Assembly (NCBI GenBank): GCA_002215645.1
Contig: NGFI01000005.1
Coordinates: 50,678-114,677 of the forward strand
Origin: Gemmatimonadetes bacterium 2013_60CM_65_52
Lineage (GTDB): Bacteria > Gemmatimonadota > Gemmatimonadetes > Gemmatimonadales > Gemmatimonadaceae
Reading direction: 5' to 3'
DNA length: 64,000 bases
A program made the translations under genes and the position numbers. This document shows, piece by piece, positions 44,403 through 53,703 of the stretch; the first letter of the stretch is position 1; each line of letters begins with the position of its first letter. The notes below the pieces were generated by a model, which was given only the letters and a program-made list of their open reading frames with translations, was not told where the DNA came from and searched no databases.

Positions 44403-45137
44403 TTACAGGTGCTTCATCGCCCTGCCAACATACGCGAACATGGCAGGCGTCGGCACGTTGCCCAGCTTCTCCTTGAGTGCCGCCCCTTCGTGCTCGTACA
44501 TCGTCATGACCGCCTTCCCGATGCCGCTGTCGCCGCCGGTGAATTCATCCACCAGCGCCTTCCAGCGCCGCGCGAGGGCGACGACGTCCGGCGAGGCCGG
44601 ATCCACCGCCCCATCCATGGCGCGCTGCATCGCGGGGATGAGCTCGGCCCATTCGTCCTGCACCGCCTGAATTCGGGTGTCCCCGACACTCGTTTGCCGC
44701 TCGCGCAACACCGCGAGCTGATCGTGCGTGAAATACTTTTCCATTGTCGTCATAGCCTCGATGATGAGGCAGAGATCGTCGACCGACCCGATCGCCGCCG
44801 CGTCCAGATGGAGTGCGAGCGCCGTGAGACGCTCGGCCAGCCGTGCATGCGCGGTGATCTGCTCGTGCACTCTGGCGAGATGCATGTCGATCACCTGACG
44901 GGGAGAGACGGCGGCTCCGTCGAGCAGCCGCTTCACCTCGTCGAGTGATATGCCCATCAGGCGCAGCGACTGGATCTGCTGGAGGCGCTGGATGTCGGAG
45001 GCGTCGTAGAGACGGTGTCCGGTCGGCGTCCGCAGCGCGGGCTGCAACAGCCCGATCTCGTCGTAGTGGTGAAGCGCGCGGACGGACATGCCTGTCCGCT
45101 TCGCGAGCTCGCCCACCTTCCATGGAGGTGCCTTCAT
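44403..45137 (-). CDS. MerR family regulator with TipAS-like effector domain
   Basis: N-terminal winged helix-turn-helix (WKVGELAKRTGMSVRALHHY, then DEIGLLQPALRTPTGHRLYD), a linker helix (IQRLQQIQSLRLMGISLDEV) and a ~125-residue C-terminal helical domain (YFTHDQLAVLRERQ...) resembling the TipAS ligand pocket. TipA-type regulators bind drug-like molecules and twist their promoter into an active form. The ATG at 45137 has a good AGGAG site. It precedes and points into the TolC-MacAB-type operon, so controlling that exporter is the natural inference. Confidence 0.93.
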   Translation of the reverse strand: MKAPPWKVGELAKRTGMSVRALHHYDEIGLLQPALRTPTGHRLYDASDIQRLQQIQSLRLMGISLDEVKRLLDGAAVSPRQVIDMHLARVHEQITAHARLAERLTALALHLDAAAIGSVDDLCLIIEAMTTMEKYFTHDQLAVLRERQTSVGDTRIQAVQDEWAELIPAMQRAMDGAVDPASPDVVALARRWKALVDEFTGGDSGIGKAVMTMYEHEGAALKEKLGNVPTPAMFAYVGRAMKHL

Positions 45138-45175
45138 CTGTCTGCTCCTGACGTGTCCTTCGTGGCCACGGCAGG

Positions 45176-45206
45176 AGGGTAAAGCCTCACGCTACGTGAG
45201 GATCAA
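45176..45206 (-). promoter_or_regulatory. MerR-type promoter/operator upstream of the MerR-family gene
   Basis: On the minus strand: -35 TTGATC (45201-45206), 19-base spacer, -10 TACCCT (45176-45181). The spacer contains the perfect dyad CCTCACG-TAG-CGTGAGG (45185-45201). A long 19-bp spacer with a centred dyad is the hallmark of MerR-regulated promoters. The leader is about 30 nt and ends in an AGGAG site before the ATG. Confidence 0.85.
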
Positions 45207-45216
45207 GGGGGGCCAA

Positions 45217-45966
45217 TCAAGCAGTATCGTCAGGTCCCGGTGCGACGAACACGCGCATGCGGACCTTTTCCATGATATGCGAGTAAATCGCTGCTCCCTT
45301 GGCCGCCGACGCGAGGGAAGGCTTGCCGATGGACCCCGAGCTGTCCCGTGGAATCCGGAGCCAGCCACGGCGGTATCGCCGAACCTCGTCACGGGACATC
45401 ATATAGTCTTCGGCGAGATCCAGCCGGACGAGTTGGGGCGCGAGATACAGCAGAACGGAAGTGTCCACTTCGTCGCCATGCATGGGCTCGGTTTGCCCCT
45501 CGAGCAGCTGATGCAGATCGACCGCGAAGACGTCCACCACCCGGACGCGCGCGGCCGTGGTGTGCACGGTGGCGAGTGCTTCTTGATGTGGATCGTGCTC
45601 GTGCGCCGTGAGTAGAATGAACTCCTTCACCCCGGTGAGCTCCCACGTGTCGAGCAGATCGTTCAGCATGCGGTGCAGCGTCTTCTTCCGGACGGACGCA
45701 TTTCCGGCGAACCCTCGTTCTGTCTCGACATTGACGCCGTACTCGATGGTAGGCGCGCGCAGAATGCCGAACTCCGCGGAGAAGTCGTCGGCCATCCGCT
45801 CCACGATGATCGTGTCGGCGCCGAGGGGCAGGTGGCGGCCGTGCTGCTCACAGGTGCCAACGGGAATGATGAGCCGCGCGTCGCTCGCCAGCGCCGCCGC
45901 GATGTCGTCCGGACGCATTTCCTTGATCCGCTTCGGCTCGCCGGCCGCGGGCCCGGAGTAGCTCAT
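45217..45966 (-). CDS. Creatininase/MftE-like amidohydrolase family protein
   Basis: A 249-residue protein of the creatininase fold, with the metal motif in IPVGTCEQHGRHLPLGADT and a second His motif in LLTAHEHDPHQEAL. Members hydrolyse cyclic amides (creatinine), formamidopyrimidines or peptide ends (MftE), so the substrate cannot be named. The start at 45966 (MSYSGPAAGEP) was chosen because the longer frame overlaps the divergent kinase start at 45989. It is divergent from that kinase and its stop lies 11 bases from the MerR-type promoter. Confidence 0.87.
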   Translation of the reverse strand: MSYSGPAAGEPKRIKEMRPDDIAAALASDARLIIPVGTCEQHGRHLPLGADTIIVERMADDFSAEFGILRAPTIEYGVNVETERGFAGNASVRKKTLHRMLNDLLDTWELTGVKEFILLTAHEHDPHQEALATVHTTAARVRVVDVFAVDLHQLLEGQTEPMHGDEVDTSVLLYLAPQLVRLDLAEDYMMSRDEVRRYRRGWLRIPRDSSGSIGKPSLASAAKGAAIYSHIMEKVRMRVFVAPGPDDTA

Positions 45967-45988
45967 TCTGAACGACGCGAAAGGTCCA

Positions 45989-48900
45989 ATGGCCAATCCG
46001 ACCCGGCGGCGAGTGATGCTCGCCTCCGCCGCGGCGGGCGCGGGACTGCTGGCAGCGAGCGGTTGGCTCGCGGAGCCGCGCGTAGGTTATCTCGCGGCCA
46101 TTGTCATCGCTACGTGTGGCGGCGTTCTCGCGCTCAGAGGAGGAATGCGGGCGGGGATCCGCGTCCCCCTCGCCGTCGCCTTTGTGGCACTTGCAATCGC
46201 CGCCGGATTTGCGTTCCGCGCACAGGTGCGGCTCTATCGGTTCTCGCGCGCGCCGGACGTTGTAGCCCGGGCTGCCCGCGCGGCACAGCAGGAGCGCTTG
46301 CGGCTTGCCGTTGACGAGGAGCTCGCGGCCATTCGGTCCATTGCACGTACCGGCCGACGCCTGCCCCCGGATCCCGCCGAAGCCATCGCACGACTCACGC
46401 ACGTTCTTGGGGATCGCGAGCATCGAGCCGTTCTGGTGACGCGCGGCGACACGCTGGTCGTGTGGGCCGGCACGTTTCACGGTGACGTGCGGCGACTCGC
46501 CGGCGCATCCGGCGTGGTGGCATCGCCGTTCGGGCTCACCATTTACGCGGCCGATGCCAGTGGCTCCGCGCGCACGATCGCGACATCGCTGCTGTACGCG
46601 ACCACGCCGGCGGATCGACTCACACAGGGCTTGTCGCAGCGCATGTCGAGCGACGAGGTCACCGAAGGATTCGCCTTTGGGCCTCCGTCGGACTCCACGC
46701 CGCAGGCGCTGATCTATCGCGACGCCACACGGCCGTTATTCGTCGCACAAGCCAGGGCCGGAGGCGCCGAAGAGGTTCGTTTTCGCCTGCTGGAGCGAGC
46801 CCGCGTGCGCGTGGGCATCGCGCTGCTTGCAGCGATCATCGCGTTTCTGATCGCAGTCTCCGGCCGTGAGAGTGGTGCGGTTTCCGTCGTCGGCGGGGCG
46901 CTCATCGTACTCGCCTGCATCGCGCTCGTGCCGCTCAGCGAGTTCTCCACGCGATCTCGGCTCTTCGACGCCGGCGTCTTCTACTTTCCGGCGGGCCGCG
47001 CCCTCACGGCGAACGCCGCCGCCCTCGCGCTCTCGTCGGCAACGATTCTTCTGCTCGTGCTGCTTGGCGTGCGTCGAGTGGGGCGACACGTGCCGCGCGG
47101 CGTCGCGATCGGCATTGCGGTGGCGACCATTGCCGCCGGTCCATTCGCGGTGCGCTCCCTGTCGCGTGGCATCACGCCGCCTCCGGACGGAGCGAACGGC
47201 TCACTCTGGATCATCTGGAGCGTTCCTTTGACGCTCGCCGCCACGGCGCTGCTGGTGCTGGCTGCCTGGGCGGGACGACGCGCGCTTGGTGGGCGGCGTG
47301 GACTCCCTGTGGCGGTTGGCCCGCTGATCGCCATGGCCGCGGCAATGCTCGCGCCGCTCCTGTGGCAGGCACCTGGCCAGTGGCCGCAGTGGTACAGTCT
47401 TCTCTGGGCCGCTGCCGTTGCGACGTTGGTGCTTTCTCGCCCATCGCATCGCGCACTCCTTGCCGCGTCGTGCGTCGCGGCGCTTGGCGCCGCGACGGTC
47501 GTGTGGGGCAGTGCATCGCGCGGCCGCGTCGATCTCGCGGAGCGCGACGTGCGTGGCTTGGCGGCGCCGGATGCATACGCGAGCACGCTGGCGGACCGTC
47601 TCGCCCGCTCGCTTCAAGGAGAGGAGCTGCCGCGCACCCCGCAAGCGCTGCTCGAGCGATACGTGTCCTCCGATCTTGCGTCCGCTGGCTATCCGGTGGC
47701 GCTCGTTTCGTGGGAGCGCGATTTGCCCGCTGCGGCGTTCGGCACCGGGCCGTTCGATACGGCGTTCGATTCCGCAAAAGCGGTGGTGACCGTGGCCGAG
47801 CGCGAAGGCCGTACCGTGGCGGTGACGGCGCCCGCCGTTGCGTATGGCGTGCGGATCGTCGCCGTTCCCGTGCGCGATGGTGCCGTAACCATCATCGTGG
47901 CTCCGAGAACACGATTGATTCCAACCGACGCGTATGCGCGGTGGTACGGTCTCGCGTCGCCTGCCAGCAACGAGCCGCCGTACACTGTGCAGGTCGTGCC
48001 GGAGCCGATCGGGCCGCGGACAGACGTGCGGTGGCGCCGTGAAGGCACCGAACTGCACGGCGACTGGCCCATCATGAGCACGGTGGGGCCGGCCCGCGCG
48101 CACGTGGAGGTCGATCTCCGGTGGCTCGATACGTTGGTGCCGCGGGGCGGTCTTCTCGTCATCATCGATCTCACCATGGTGTCGCTCGTCTGGCTCCTCG
48201 GCGCGCTCGCTGACGGACGTGCGGCGCGTTGGCTTCGCCTGCGGCGGCGCCGGCTCCGCAGCTACCGCGCACAACTCTCGGTGGCCCTCTTCCTCTTCTT
48301 TCTCGTACCGGCCGCGGCGTTCGCAGTGTGGTCGTGGCAGCAGCTCTATGACGACGCGCAGGCGGCACGCCGCCTTCTGGTGACGGAAACGATTCGCGCG
48401 TTCGCGGCGAATCCCGCGCAGGACGACGCGCTCAAGCGGGAAGCTCGGCGCCTCGACACCAAACTGTTGCTGTACCGTTCCGGCGTGCTGATCGCCTCGA
48501 GCGATTCCCTCTTCTCGGACTTGGCGCCGATGGGGCAATTGCTGCGCCCCGACGTGGCGTTGCAGCTCGGCGTTTCCGACGAGATGAGCGCGACGAAACC
48601 CGAGCCGCTCGATGGCGCCACCGGCATGTTGGGATATCGCGTACTCCCGAACACCGAGGGACGCCTCGTGTTGGCAGCGCCGGCACGCGTGGATGATTTC
48701 CTGCTCGATCGTCGGCGCCGTGATCTCGGCGTGCTGGTGCTGTTTGCCTCCGTCCTTGGGGCCGTCGCGGCACTCTGGTCGAGCGCCGTCGCCGCGCGAC
48801 AGCTCGCGCGTCCCATCGGCGCCCTGCGCGAGGCTGCTCGCGCCGTAGCGCGCGGAGAGCGAGAGGTACCGCTGCCGGATCATGCCGCCAGCGAGTTTCA

Positions 48901-49942
48901 TCCAGTGTTCGCGTCGTTCCGCGCGATGGCGCACGACCTCGGCGAGAGCCGCGCCGCGCTCGAGGAGGCCAAACGTCGCACCGATGCCGTGTTACGCACG
49001 GTGGCCAGCGGCGTCGTGGCCGTGGACGAAAGCGGACGCGTCATCCTCGCAAACCCACGCGCCGAGGCGCTCCTCGGCGGTGTGCCGCCGGCCGGCGAGG
49101 CGCTGCATCGCTCGCCCGCCACGGACGTGGTGTCGCGCGTCGAACGTTTTCTAAAGGGAGGTCTCGACGAGGACGGATTCGAGATCGATAGCGGAGGACG
49201 CACCTTGCGCGGCCAACTCACGCGGCTCGCGCGCGGCGGCGCAGTGCTCACGCTCGACGACGTCACCGAGCTCGCGCGCGCCCAACGAGTGCTGGCCTGG
49301 GGTGAGATGGCGCGGCAAGTGGCGCACGAGATCAAGAACCCGCTCACGCCCATTCGCCTTGGCGTGCAGCATCTCCGCCGCTCGGTGGGACGTGCGGACT
49401 TCGACGTTGTCCTCGATCAGAACGTGACGAGAATTCTTCACGAGATCGACCGGCTCGACGAGATCGCGCGCGCATTCAGCCGCTACGGCGAGGCGCCGGA
49501 GGCGCGGGATCCGGCCGAGCCCACCGATGTTGCCGCGACGGTGTCGGACGTCGTGGCGCTCGAGACCCTCGGCCGAGGCGACATCGAGTGGCAATGCGAC
49601 GTGCGCGGCGCCGTGCCGCTCGCGCTGACGAGAGAGGATCAGTTACGCGAGGTGTTGCTGAATCTCTTCGAGAATGCGCGACATGCGGGCGCCACGCGCG
49701 TTCACGCCGTCGTATCGCGCGTCGAGGACTTCGTGCAAATTGACGTCATCGACGACGGCACCGGTATCGGCGATGACGTCCTCGCGCGCATCTTCGAGCC
49801 GCATTTCTCTACCCGCACCAGTGGCAGCGGGCTCGGACTCGCCATCACGCGACGTCTCGTGGAGAGCTGGGGTGGGTCGGTGATGATTGCCGCGTCGGAT
49901 CGCAGCGGCACCACGGTGCGCGTCGCGCTCCGCGTGTCGTAA
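45989..49942 (+). CDS. Large NtrY-like sensor histidine kinase
   Basis: A 1317-residue membrane kinase. N-terminal helices (residues ~9-75), a periplasmic segment, a cluster of six to eight hydrophobic segments between ~270 and 500, another extracytoplasmic region, a helix near 755 and one near 915. Then HAMP (~925-985), a PAS-like segment (AVDESGRVILANPRAEALLG), HisKA with phospho-acceptor His1113 in QVAHEIKNPLTP, and HATPase with the G2 box GSGLGLAI from about residue 1279. The NPLTPIRL context after the His is typical of NtrY. It has no cognate regulator beside it; the NtrC-type protein encoded at 19.4 kb is a candidate. Confidence 0.93.
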   Translation: MANPTRRRVMLASAAAGAGLLAASGWLAEPRVGYLAAIVIATCGGVLALRGGMRAGIRVPLAVAFVALAIAAGFAFRAQVRLYRFSRAPDVVARAARAAQQERLRLAVDEELAAIRSIARTGRRLPPDPAEAIARLTHVLGDREHRAVLVTRGDTLVVWAGTFHGDVRRLAGASGVVASPFGLTIYAADASGSARTIATSLLYATTPADRLTQGLSQRMSSDEVTEGFAFGPPSDSTPQALIYRDATRPLFVAQARAGGAEEVRFRLLERARVRVGIALLAAIIAFLIAVSGRESGAVSVVGGALIVLACIALVPLSEFSTRSRLFDAGVFYFPAGRALTANAAALALSSATILLLVLLGVRRVGRHVPRGVAIGIAVATIAAGPFAVRSLSRGITPPPDGANGSLWIIWSVPLTLAATALLVLAAWAGRRALGGRRGLPVAVGPLIAMAAAMLAPLLWQAPGQWPQWYSLLWAAAVATLVLSRPSHRALLAASCVAALGAATVVWGSASRGRVDLAERDVRGLAAPDAYASTLADRLARSLQGEELPRTPQALLERYVSSDLASAGYPVALVSWERDLPAAAFGTGPFDTAFDSAKAVVTVAEREGRTVAVTAPAVAYGVRIVAVPVRDGAVTIIVAPRTRLIPTDAYARWYGLASPASNEPPYTVQVVPEPIGPRTDVRWRREGTELHGDWPIMSTVGPARAHVEVDLRWLDTLVPRGGLLVIIDLTMVSLVWLLGALADGRAARWLRLRRRRLRSYRAQLSVALFLFFLVPAAAFAVWSWQQLYDDAQAARRLLVTETIRAFAANPAQDDALKREARRLDTKLLLYRSGVLIASSDSLFSDLAPMGQLLRPDVALQLGVSDEMSATKPEPLDGATGMLGYRVLPNTEGRLVLAAPARVDDFLLDRRRRDLGVLVLFASVLGAVAALWSSAVAARQLARPIGALREAARAVARGEREVPLPDHAASEFHPVFASFRAMAHDLGESRAALEEAKRRTDAVLRTVASGVVAVDESGRVILANPRAEALLGGVPPAGEALHRSPATDVVSRVERFLKGGLDEDGFEIDSGGRTLRGQLTRLARGGAVLTLDDVTELARAQRVLAWGEMARQVAHEIKNPLTPIRLGVQHLRRSVGRADFDVVLDQNVTRILHEIDRLDEIARAFSRYGEAPEARDPAEPTDVAATVSDVVALETLGRGDIEWQCDVRGAVPLALTREDQLREVLLNLFENARHAGATRVHAVVSRVEDFVQIDVIDDGTGIGDDVLARIFEPHFSTRTSGSGLGLAITRRLVESWGGSVMIAASDRSGTTVRVALRVS

Positions 49943-49945
49943 CGC

Positions 49946-51343
49946 CTATTCGGTCGCAGCGTCGCGGGCGCCGCCGGCGATACGCATGCGCACGGTCTTG
50001 ATGTTGGTGAACTCCCGGAGCCCGAGCTCGCTCAGCTCACGGCCATGGCCAGAGGACTTCACGCCGCCGAACGGGAATCGTGGATCCGACACGACCATGT
50101 CGTTCACGAACACGCTGCCCGCATCGATCTCGCGGACAAAGCGATCACGCTCCGCGTCGTCGTTCGTCCAGACGCTGCTCGCCAGCCCGAAGCGTGTCGA
50201 GTTGGCGATGCGTATCGCGTCGCCTGCATCGCGCGCAACGAAGACGCAGGCAACCGGTCCGAACAACTCATCGCGATACGCGGGTGCATTCTCGGGAATG
50301 TCGATCAGCACCGTAGCGGGAAACCAGGCGGACTTCGGCTCTTCGCGCGATCCGCCGCAGAGGGCGCGGGCACCGAGAATGATGGACTGGCGCACTTGCT
50401 CCTCCAGCTCGGTGGCAAGACGCGCCGACGCGAGCGGCCCGAGCTGCGTTCGTGGATCCAGGGGATCGCCGACACGAAGCGCCTCCATTCCTGCGACGAG
50501 CCCTGCGGTAAACCGCTCTGCGACGTCACGATGCACGATGAATCGCTTTGCCGCGATGCAGCTCTGTCCGTTGTTGATGGTCCGTGCCTTCACCGCCGTC
50601 TCGATGGCCAGCGGCAGATTCGCGCTCGGCATCACGATGAACGGGTCGCTGCCGCCGAGCTCCAACACGGATGGCTTGAGCGCGCGGCCGGCGGTCTCCG
50701 CCACGCTGCCGCCCGCCCGTTCGCTGCCGGTCAGGGTTACCGCCGCGACGCGTGGGTCCGCGATGATGTCCGCCACAGCGGAAGAGTCAACGAGAAGGGT
50801 CTGGAAGACGCCATCCGGCGCGCCGGCGCGCCGAACCAGTGTCTCCAACTCGAGGGCGCACTGCGGAACGTTCGACGCATGCTTGAGCAGCCCGACGTTG
50901 CCGGCCACGAGCGCCGGCGCGAGAAACCGAATGACCTGCCAGAAGGGGAAATTCCAGGGCATCACCGCGAGCACGACTCCCAGAGGATCGTACGCGATGT
51001 ACGAGCGATGCTCGTCGTCGGCCACCGGCTCATCCGCCACCATGGACGCGCCGTGAGCCGCATAGTGGCGACACGCGAGCGCACACTTGGCCGCTTCCTC
51101 CGCCCCGGCGCGAATCGGCTTTCCCATCTCCAGCGTCATCAGGCGGCCGAGCCGCTGTTGCTCCGCATCGAGCAGGTCGCCGAGCCGCGCGACGACCTTG
51201 CAGCGTTCCGCCACTGGAGTGAATCGCCACCTGTGGGCCGCGGCGGCCGCGCGGGCGAGCCGCGCCTCGATCTCGCCGGCGGAGTGCTCCGCGAGCTCGG
51301 CCAGGATTTCGCCGGTCGCCGGATTGATGGATTGCAGCGTCAT
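49946..51343 (-). CDS. NAD(P)-dependent aldehyde dehydrogenase, succinate-semialdehyde dehydrogenase-like
   Basis: A 465-residue ALDH. Conserved blocks are AVMPWNFPFWQVIRFLAPAL, VTLTGSERAGGSVAE, the general-base Glu in LELGGSDPFIVM and the nucleophile Cys in NNGQSCIAAKRFIV. The C-terminal FGGVKSSGHGRELSELG matches the SSADH/GabD subgroup, which oxidises succinic semialdehyde to succinate. The NNGQSC motif and length favour the short SSADH branch. The start ATG is at 51343. It is convergent with the NtrY-like gene, with only three bases between stops. Confidence 0.92.
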   Translation of the reverse strand: MTLQSINPATGEILAELAEHSAGEIEARLARAAAAAHRWRFTPVAERCKVVARLGDLLDAEQQRLGRLMTLEMGKPIRAGAEEAAKCALACRHYAAHGASMVADEPVADDEHRSYIAYDPLGVVLAVMPWNFPFWQVIRFLAPALVAGNVGLLKHASNVPQCALELETLVRRAGAPDGVFQTLLVDSSAVADIIADPRVAAVTLTGSERAGGSVAETAGRALKPSVLELGGSDPFIVMPSANLPLAIETAVKARTINNGQSCIAAKRFIVHRDVAERFTAGLVAGMEALRVGDPLDPRTQLGPLASARLATELEEQVRQSIILGARALCGGSREEPKSAWFPATVLIDIPENAPAYRDELFGPVACVFVARDAGDAIRIANSTRFGLASSVWTNDDAERDRFVREIDAGSVFVNDMVVSDPRFPFGGVKSSGHGRELSELGLREFTNIKTVRMRIAGGARDAATE

Positions 51344-51373
51344 GTGCCGATCAGATGCAGCGATCGTGCTCGC

Positions 51374-53200
51374 TCACGCGCCGGCGATTCCCTGCTGCCC
51401 CCACTCGCTCTCGCCGGCTGTAGGCTCCTCGCCTCCGAAGATGCGCTTCCACCACGGCACGTGTCGCTCGCGCTCCAACGCCGCGCCCGCGGCCACACGC
51501 CACGACTCCTGCATCTGCGCTGCATCGGCAAAGCGGTCTTCCGGTTGGGGCGCGAGCCCCTTGCGGATCCATTCACCGACTTCGGGCTGAAACGAGGACA
51601 CGTCGAGATCGCCGCTCAGCTCGCGTGCAATGATGACCTTGCTGTCGACGTCGCCGAACGGGGGCGCACCCGTCAGGACGAACGCAACGATGGCCGCGAT
51701 CGAAAAACAATCCGCCGCCGCCTCCTGCGGCTCGCCGAGCAGTTGCTCCGGGGGCGAAAACGCTGGGGTGCCCGAGGCGCCGGCCGCCTCCTCTCCCGCC
51801 GGGTTCGCGATGCCGAAGTCCGCGATGCGCCACCGACGGTACCGGTCGATGAGCAGATTCTCCGGCTTGAGGTCGCGGTGCAGGATGCCCACGGCGTGCG
51901 CGGCGGCGAGACCACTGAGCACGGCGTCGATCTGCGGAGCGACTTCCGCGAGTGTGCGCGCCCCAGCGCGTGCGACGAGCTCCGCCACCGAGCCGCCTTC
52001 GGCGAGCTCCATCGTGTACCACGACACGTCGCCGCGGCTGTCCCAATCATAGATGGGGACGATGCTGGGGTGCGCGAGCTGGGCCGCCAGCCGCGCCTCG
52101 CGCCTGAACCGGCCGACCGCTCGCTCGTCGCGCGCCACGTGCGGGTGCAGCAGCTTGAGCGCCACCTCCCGTCCGAGCGACAGATCGCGGACGCGCCACA
52201 CCGACCCGAACGTCCCCGCGCCCAGCGGCGCCAGCACCTCGTAATCATCGGCGAGTGCCCACCGCAGGCGCACCTCAGGCGATTCCCGCGACGCGGCCAT
52301 CGATTCACCGCTCATGGTCAACACGGTGCGGCTGCCGAGAACGCGATCCATTGCGCGCACCATCGTGCCGACCGACGTGAAGCGCTGCCCGGGATCTACT
52401 CTCAACGCCCGATCGAGCACGTTGGATACCGAGGGTGGAACCTCGGGGCGCACCAGCGAGATCGGCGGAATGTCCGCGAGTGGAGGACGCTCACCCGTGA
52501 GGGCGTGAAAGCAGAGCGCGGCAAGTTGCCACTGATCGCTGAGCGCCGTCGGCGCCCATCCGTCCGTCCACTCGGGAGGAAGCGGCATGCCAGTGGCATC
52601 GGGAGCGAGGGCGTCCGGCACGGACGCGAGCGGCACAGCCCACTGCCAGTCGAGCAGCCAGAGGCGGCCCATCGGCGTGGTCCAGACGGAGTGCACGGAC
52701 AGCGCACCATGAACGCTGCCGGCGTCGTGCAGGTACGAGATGGTCGAGCCGATTTCCCGCATCACGCGGAGGACCGTGGGCACATCCTCCGGTCCTGCGC
52801 GGACGAGCCGGGCGCCTATCGTCTCGCCGGCGATCCAGCGCCGAAGGTAGCCGGGCCCGCGGCGGCTGTCGGCGTACGTCGCCCAATAGTGGTATGTGGT
52901 GGGCACCGCCGGGTGATTGCGATGCGCGAGGGCGCGTGCTTCCGCCTCCAGCCAGGGTGCGTGGGACGAGTCCGGAGCGCTGACAAGCGAAAGGGAGCGC
53001 CCCAGGGCGTCAATGACTTCCTGATGGTGACGATGCTGCGTCCAGAGCCCTTCGGATCCCCAGCTCCAGGCGACGGGAAGTTGCCAGTCCGCGAGGTGCT
53101 CGGGCAGCGCGTGGGTGACGTGCTGTGTGTCGCCCGATGCGCGCAGCGGACGCTCGGCGCGCGCTCGCGGGCGGGATGCCGGTGCGGTAATTCTGGTCAC
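51374..53200 (-). CDS. Soluble pseudokinase-kinase fusion (Ser/Thr protein kinase)
   Basis: A 608-residue protein with two protein-kinase-like domains and no membrane segment. Domain 2 (about 320-565) is a complete Hanks kinase: G-loop GAGTFGSV (327-334), VALK with Lys349, Glu368, HRDLKPEN (441-448), DFG (461-463), PPE and the DCFS helix. Domain 1 (about 45-290) keeps the fold's landmarks (YLHDAGSVHGALSVHSVW, LWLLDWQW, DQWQLAALCFHALTGERPP) but has no VAIK lysine, HGA in place of HRD and DWQ in place of DFG, so it should be catalytically dead. The GTG start at 53200 follows no clear Shine-Dalgarno. Its substrates are unknown. Confidence 0.92.
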   Translation of the reverse strand: MTRITAPASRPRARAERPLRASGDTQHVTHALPEHLADWQLPVAWSWGSEGLWTQHRHHQEVIDALGRSLSLVSAPDSSHAPWLEAEARALAHRNHPAVPTTYHYWATYADSRRGPGYLRRWIAGETIGARLVRAGPEDVPTVLRVMREIGSTISYLHDAGSVHGALSVHSVWTTPMGRLWLLDWQWAVPLASVPDALAPDATGMPLPPEWTDGWAPTALSDQWQLAALCFHALTGERPPLADIPPISLVRPEVPPSVSNVLDRALRVDPGQRFTSVGTMVRAMDRVLGSRTVLTMSGESMAASRESPEVRLRWALADDYEVLAPLGAGTFGSVWRVRDLSLGREVALKLLHPHVARDERAVGRFRREARLAAQLAHPSIVPIYDWDSRGDVSWYTMELAEGGSVAELVARAGARTLAEVAPQIDAVLSGLAAAHAVGILHRDLKPENLLIDRYRRWRIADFGIANPAGEEAAGASGTPAFSPPEQLLGEPQEAAADCFSIAAIVAFVLTGAPPFGDVDSKVIIARELSGDLDVSSFQPEVGEWIRKGLAPQPEDRFADAAQMQESWRVAAGAALERERHVPWWKRIFGGEEPTAGESEWGQQGIAGA

Positions 53201-53255
53201 GCGTTCAACCTAGCGAGCGAGCGCGACCGGCAAGAGTCCGCGCGGTCACGAGGTG

Positions 53256-53570
53256 TCACATTCGCGACTCGGAGAGCACTTCCTCCTCGGCCTGCGCGAG
53301 TCCCGCGAGCAGCGTTACGTCCGGCAGCACGCTCACCTCTACGGTGCGGACGCGCAACGGCATTCCGTCGAGCGGCGCGGCGGACTGAAGGGACGGAACG
53401 TGCAGCGTCACGGCGACGATCCGCCACATGGTGCTGGGACGATTCATGGTGCCGTCGCGCTCGATCGTGTCGAGCTGCAACACCTCGCCCCGGGCGGGGA
53501 TCACCGAGCTCTGGCACTCCGCAAGCAACTGTTCGTTGCGGTCGTGGCGAGTGACACGTAGCGTGATCAT
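53256..53570 (-). CDS. Small hypothetical protein, beta-rich
   Basis: A 104-residue cytoplasmic-looking protein starting at 53570 (MITLRVTRHDRNEQLLAEC); the frame opens ten residues earlier. Predicted mainly beta: RGEVLQLDTIERDGTMNRPS and TMWRIVAVTLHVPSLQ. It has a single Cys and no signal sequence. I do not recognise it. It lies upstream of the pseudokinase-kinase gene on the same strand with a 55-base gap, so they may share a transcript. Confidence 0.6.
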   Translation of the reverse strand: MITLRVTRHDRNEQLLAECQSSVIPARGEVLQLDTIERDGTMNRPSTMWRIVAVTLHVPSLQSAAPLDGMPLRVRTVEVSVLPDVTLLAGLAQAEEEVLSESRM

Positions 53571-53703
53571 GCTGTCGTCGTCGAGGGATGGGGGTGCCAA
53601 AGAATACGCGTCCGGTCTCCGGCGAGCCAGCGCGGCGGTGGGACGAAACTCCGGCGGCGCGCGGTGCGTAGGTCAGCATGTACACGAACCCGGCAGGCTT
53701 TCA

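Noticed and set aside
50045..53554. An 1169-codon plus-strand frame antisense to the aldehyde dehydrogenase and the kinase
   Set aside because: Both minus-strand genes have catalytic motifs; the plus-strand product is Arg-rich and featureless.
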